Part shown: positions 59,801-64,000 of the stretch, one piece after another
Layout: each line of letters starts with the position of its first letter
Position numbering within the stretch: position 1 is the stretch's first letter
NCBI GenBank assembly: GCA_963965975.1
Contig: OZ014417.1
Location: forward strand, 7,374,821-7,438,820
Direction of reading: 5' to 3'
DNA: 64,000 nucleotides
DNA from: Xestospongia bergquistia
Taxonomy: Eukaryota; Porifera; Demospongiae; Haplosclerida; Petrosiidae
Made by a program: the position numbers and the translations under genes
The notes under the pieces: model-generated
Seen by the model: the letters and a program-made list of their open reading frames with translations, nothing else
Database searches by the model: none
What the model was told of the DNA's origin: nothing

Positions 59801-62800
59801 ATAGAGCTGTTGTGAATCCTCAGGAGGAACTCCTTCAATCTGTTCATTGTATGTTTGCTGGGTTACTGTAGCTACAAGCTCAGTAAATGTCTTTATCCTA
59901 TCATCTGTTTACATTAAAAATGAAGACTGAGAATTAATTTGATAAATATTTACCTTCATTGAGGGTGCTCTTTTGAATTGTTTTGCCAATGACAGCTTCA
60001 ACTTGATCAATCAGTTCCCAAGAAAATGGGAACTTACAACAGTAGCTCCTCCTTTTGATATTGGTAGTAGGAGCACTAGAAGTAGCAATGGCATTGTAAT
60101 CAAATTGTAAGAATGCTGTGTTGCTGAACAAAGAAAGCCATAACTTGTTCAGACAGTTATTATCTTCTCTTAGTAGATCTAGGTTGCTGTTTTGGTCAAT
60201 TTGAGAGACAATATATGACAGAATACGTTGAATTTGGACATCCATTAATTTTTTAATTGAATTTACTAATGTAAAATTGGCTTGCAGCTGATGTCTGTTC
60301 AATGCTGTATCTACTGCCCATTTTTCAGGATTAATAATAGATTCATCTCTTTCTTTCAAAAGAGATATCATTCTTACTAGCAAACAACCAATAAAAGTGC
60401 TGCAATCTGCAAAATATTCTATTAATGAGACAATACACTGTAAAAATTAAATTGTTATTTTAACAATTACTTTGTAGTTTACATCAGTGGGTACTATGAT
60501 ATATAGAATTTTTCTGAATTACTCATTGTGTAATTTTTCGATATGTTGTACTTTTACGTGCCAACAAATTACACAATGAATAATTCACATAAATTCTATA
60601 TTCCATAGTAACCCACTGATGTAAACTACAAAGTAATTGTTAAAATAGCAATTTAATTTTTACAGTGTATAAATGTATTTACTCACCAAAATTAACTAGA
60701 GCCTCATCTGATATCAATACTAGAAGAATTTCAATAACCTTCTCCATTTTCTTGTATGACTGTGCTGTCACAATTCTTGATACAGCAAGTTGAATGTTGT
60801 CTCTAATCCTGATGTTGATTTTAAAATCTGAAGAAACTTCCTGGTCTTTCTCAACAAGCATGTTGAAGAACTTGTGTAGAGGTTCAGAGAGAGCATATTT
60901 GACCACTTGGTTTGCTCCTGTTGGGCATGTTAGCTCATCAATATGAATAGATGTCCACGGTCCTCCTTGAAATGAAGTGAATGCTGTACCACCTGCCACT
61001 CGAGGCAATTGAATAATAAAAAGCACATGAGTAACACCACACTCAGGTTTCCTTGGTCTTCTCATTTCATCTATTAGACGATGTCGAGCACAAGCTATTA
61101 GGTCAGTGTTTCTTTCACCATAGTCACATTGGACAATCATAAGTTTGTTTTCTGCCATCTCTGACTCAAACATTTCCCTATAAATCATGATATAGTTAAT
61201 AATAAGATTATTAAAGACCATACTTGACTTCACTGCAGAAATCCATTTCAGTTTCAAAATCAGGAAGTTGAAATATCTTCACACTTTCCTCGTAAAGATG
61301 AAGATGTAACGCCAATTCTGGTATGTAGTTATGTGTCAACAAAGGTCCAAAAGTAGTGATCTGTTGTTAAATGACATTATGATATATGATAACATATCTT
61401 TAATATTAAAATATACCTGAATTGTAGCTCCTCCATCAAAAACATTGGATAAATTATTTTGGAGGTAATCAATTAGTGAGAAGTGGTTTTGCTGATCAAA
61501 GTAGATATTGAAGGCTGCATCTTTAGTTTCTTCATCACACATAGCACTACTAGATCTCAAACGAGCTAAAGCATCAACAGATGCAGTTTGTAAAATAATT
61601 TTAATACTTTCCTTCAGCACCTAAAACAAATGTTTAGTGACACATAATGCATGTAAGTTAACATCAACAAACTTCATCATCTTCAGGAGAATCCAACATT
61701 TGATAAACATGAAGAATAATAGAAGCAGCAGTGTCATCTTGATAACCCACAAATGCATCAGACACAAAAAACCTATAGTATAAAATAGCTCAATCATAAC
61801 TGATAAATTATATCTATCCTACCTTTTACCATTGTGTTCAATGTTAGCAAATCTCTCTATCCACTTTTGAAGATTTTTGGCCAGAGACTTCTGCTTTTGT
61901 GTCAAAATAGTTTCTGACACAACAAAGTGTTTTTCTAATCGATTGATAAGTGCAGTAGGAAATTGTGTAAAGACACGACTTCTCTCAGCTATGATGATAA
62001 GACGAAAATTTGGATCAACTCGACATTTAATTCTATATGATCGTAAACCCAGATCAACATACCGACCAGTAGGTAACTCAGTGTAGCATTGGTTGAGGAC
62101 ATCATAAAGACTCTCATAGATCTGCTCATAGTTCAGTAGTACTACAGGAATACCTTTCTCCATGCACACTTTAATTTTGTTGATGTTGACACATACTTGA
62201 GTGTACTCTGTGTCTTTAGGGAAACTACTGCCATAGAACACATAAGGGGTCTCTTCTCTTAATAATTCCGTTTGAAGAATTCTTAATGCTGATTGGTTCT
62301 CTGTTATGAATAGAAGATAACGATTTTCTTGTTTTGGTGCATTTTCTCCATGTTGAATCTTTAAAGGTTCCAAACTGTCTTTGATAAGATCCAGTGCTTC
62401 ATTTTCTTTCTCATCCAGTGACACTAGTGAAGCAGGATTTGGAATTTCCTGCAGAGGAGCAATGTTGCGATGTCCACTAAAATTACGTAGAATGGCACTT
62501 CGATAATCTTCAGGTGAAGGAGGGGCTCCTTTCTCAATACATTTCCAACCAAGCATTTTGATCATTGTGTAGAAATCTCTTAGACCAAAGAATTCACGAA
62601 CTTCGTGTTTTTGCTCATTTCTATACTCTTCTTGTTTAGTACAAATGTTACGATACATTGTAGCTAGTGCATCAAATGATTTTGTTAATTCATCTCTGAT
62701 TGGTGCTTTGTCAACTATATTAGCAATACCATGTGCACTTTTCAGTAGCTCTTCTTGAGCTGGGGGACATCGTGTCACCATAATACCTCGATTCATCTTA

Positions 62801-64000
62801 GCAGGATCTAGAGCCCAGTTAGAAATTCCAATAAAAGCAACTCTTTCCTCAGGGGCTATTTCCATTTCATCTGGGTTAGTTCCTGCTGTACCATCTTCAA
62901 GATAAGGATGTAAAACTTTTAATGGTAGGCCTGGAGCATCTTCTGCTAAACCAATTTCTTCCAAAACTACCACAGAAGCAAATTTTTTTGTGTCTTGACT
63001 CTTCTGAAAGTCCATGGCTTCTTGGAATAGCTCAATTAATGTGGCAGTGGTAGAGAACTGATTACATTGATAAGGATACAGCTGTATTTGTTTAAGATTT
63101 GTTAACAATTCATTTTTTGAATACTGGCCTTGCATTGACTCTGCAACAATGGATTTAGCTAGTGACTTTGAGCTACCAGGCTTTCCTACAATAAACAATG
63201 GTAGTCTGTTCTCAATACATACCACCATCATGAAGACATTCTCACGTAGAGCAGCATTATGTGCAATGTTATCTCGAACATTCATTGCATTTAGAAAGAT
63301 TGTCTGAATGCTACAAGATGAAAGATGCATGTGTCAAGAATCATAAATTATGAAACGTAACATCAAAGTTGCTTTCTAAAATTACAAGATTTTAAGTGAT
63401 ATTTATCATGTGAAATATATCTGTTTGAATGCAGATTTAAACACAAATATTCAAAAGAGCTGATTTGACCATCCAATATATTCCAGAAACCAGCACAGAC
63501 ATGCATACATTGTCTAAGACACTTTCTTTTAATATTTATGACCCTTCTATGACTTAATTGACCATAAATGCTCAAAGTAATTATTACTGGCCTGTCTACT
63601 TACACTATAACCATAGCAACTACTTCATATATTGATAAAATTAAAAAATAACATTCATGTACCTTTCCACTTCCTTTTCAAAAACTATAGCTTTCTCATT
63701 CACTGTACCTCCTGGAATACAATACGAAGCTTGAAAATGTGGGACAATCTTTTCAACAAAAGGCTCTCTTTCTGTCAACCTAGCATAATAGCTGACACTG
63801 ACTGCATAAATTAAAGCTCGTGTGATATCATTGAGATCCTATAAAGTAGTAAATTTCAAAAAAAATAACACTGACAGTATTTGACATACATAGGTTTTTT
63901 CTCCTTTTTCAGCCCTCTTTCTGATCTCTTCAAGTATTTTTTCCTTTAAAACTTTTATTTTCATGAGTTTTTCCAAAAACCACTTGAATAGAATCATAGC
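53878..64000 (-). CDS. Gene D: RNF213-like E3 ligase, 3' part (5' end beyond window)
   Basis: Exons run from the right window edge down to a TAG at 53878-53880 (last residues DQQKN). Visible parts: exons before AAA4 (63890-64000, 63663-63838), AAA4 (61823-63310), shell exons (59460-61790), RING (58483-58676), shell (56700-58435), RZ finger (56516-56705), C-terminal domain (53878-56460). The exon structure is the same as gene C. Several exons are nearly identical to C at the DNA level; others have diverged clearly. No frame break was found in what I could follow; the join 60695/60406 looked broken at first but reads through in frame (GDCSTF) using the TTTTGCAG acceptor. Expected to be an active ligase if the N-terminal half, with AAA3, is intact. 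Confidence 0.88.
56516..56705 (-). other. Gene D RZ finger (two exons)
   Basis: 35-nt microexon 56671-56705 (CPNGHDYFVQN) and exon 56516-56622 (CGRPVVGEVRKCFCGAPIGG). The ligands and the split point are the same as in gene C. Confidence 0.88.
58483..58676 (-). other. Gene D RING-finger exon
   Basis: CELCKSNLNMKDIVYVPC, then DKNHMFCETCF and GPRCPSCDTPIP. All zinc ligands are kept relative to gene C. Confidence 0.9.
60434..60669. mobile_element. MITE with about 100-bp terminal inverted repeats
   Basis: 236 bp, starting TACACTGTAAAAATTAAA and ending with its reverse complement. The two arms pair almost perfectly over about 100 bp, leaving a tiny loop. The ends are consistent with a TA target duplication (Tc1/mariner-like), though CACTG ends also recall other DNA transposons. 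It makes up nearly the whole intron between gene D exons at about 60406 and 60695. Confidence 0.85.
61823..63310 (-). other. Gene D AAA4 ATPase exon
   Basis: 1,488 nt, the same length as in gene C. Walker A GKPGSSKSLAKSIVAESMQG; Walker B region VVLEEIGLAEDAPGLPLKVL; GISNWALDPAKMNRG. At several variable positions (KAPIRDELTKS, GENAPKQENRYLLF) it matches gene A rather than C, indicating mosaic relationships. Confidence 0.92.

Noticed and set aside
60406-60695. Frameshift in gene D caused by a missing exon
   Set aside because: Using the TTTTGCAG acceptor the flanking exons join in frame, so no break is needed.
1-64000. tRNA, rRNA or other structural RNA genes
   Set aside because: No cloverleaf, rRNA core or snRNA-like motif was recognised on either strand, although a covariance search could still find one.

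Overview
This window looks like nuclear DNA of an early-branching animal, most likely a demosponge of the Amphimedon type. The sequence is AT-rich and every recognisable gene is cut into many small exons. Most introns are about 45-70 nt and begin GT and end AG on the minus strand. The proteins are animal-specific: giant RNF213/mysterin-type AAA+ E3 ligases, Death domains and a TKL-like protein kinase. The species assignment is inference.

Layout: a head-to-tail array of four related genes, all on the minus strand. Reading right to left: gene D (3' part only; 64000 to 53878; AAA4, RING, RZ finger, C-terminus); a transposon-rich spacer (48.2-53.9 kb) with a broken low-complexity gene 'E', tandemly repeated pieces of it and a small hAT-like element; gene C (48204 to 22094), a complete RNF213-like gene of about 75 exons and roughly 15.5 kb coding by my hand tally (about 5,200 aa, close to human RNF213); a short spacer with a ghost of gene E and a plus-strand hAT/TTF zinc-finger remnant; gene B (20300 to 16354), which has the same N-terminal module as A and C but ends in a protein kinase instead of the ATPase/ligase body; and gene A (14507 to beyond position 1), a third RNF213-like gene cut by the window edge inside AAA4.

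The shared N-terminal module is: short zinc-ribbon exon(s), a Death domain (A and C only), a CBM20-like beta domain, then a helical stalk. In A and C it leads into the AAA+ core with intact AAA3 and AAA4 nucleotide-binding motifs; C also shows the RING and RZ-finger E3 modules. In B the module is joined to the kinase at an intron whose position and first few codons match A. This suggests one input module attached to two different outputs, ubiquitylation or phosphorylation. Because vertebrate RNF213 acts in antimicrobial defence, and Death domains and lineage-specific tandem expansions are typical of innate immunity, I infer that this is a fast-evolving immune-type locus. That role is not shown by the sequence.

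Exon edges were set by eye from splice signals (CT...AC on the plus strand) and paralogue comparison. They are good to a few bases for the domain exons and less certain elsewhere.
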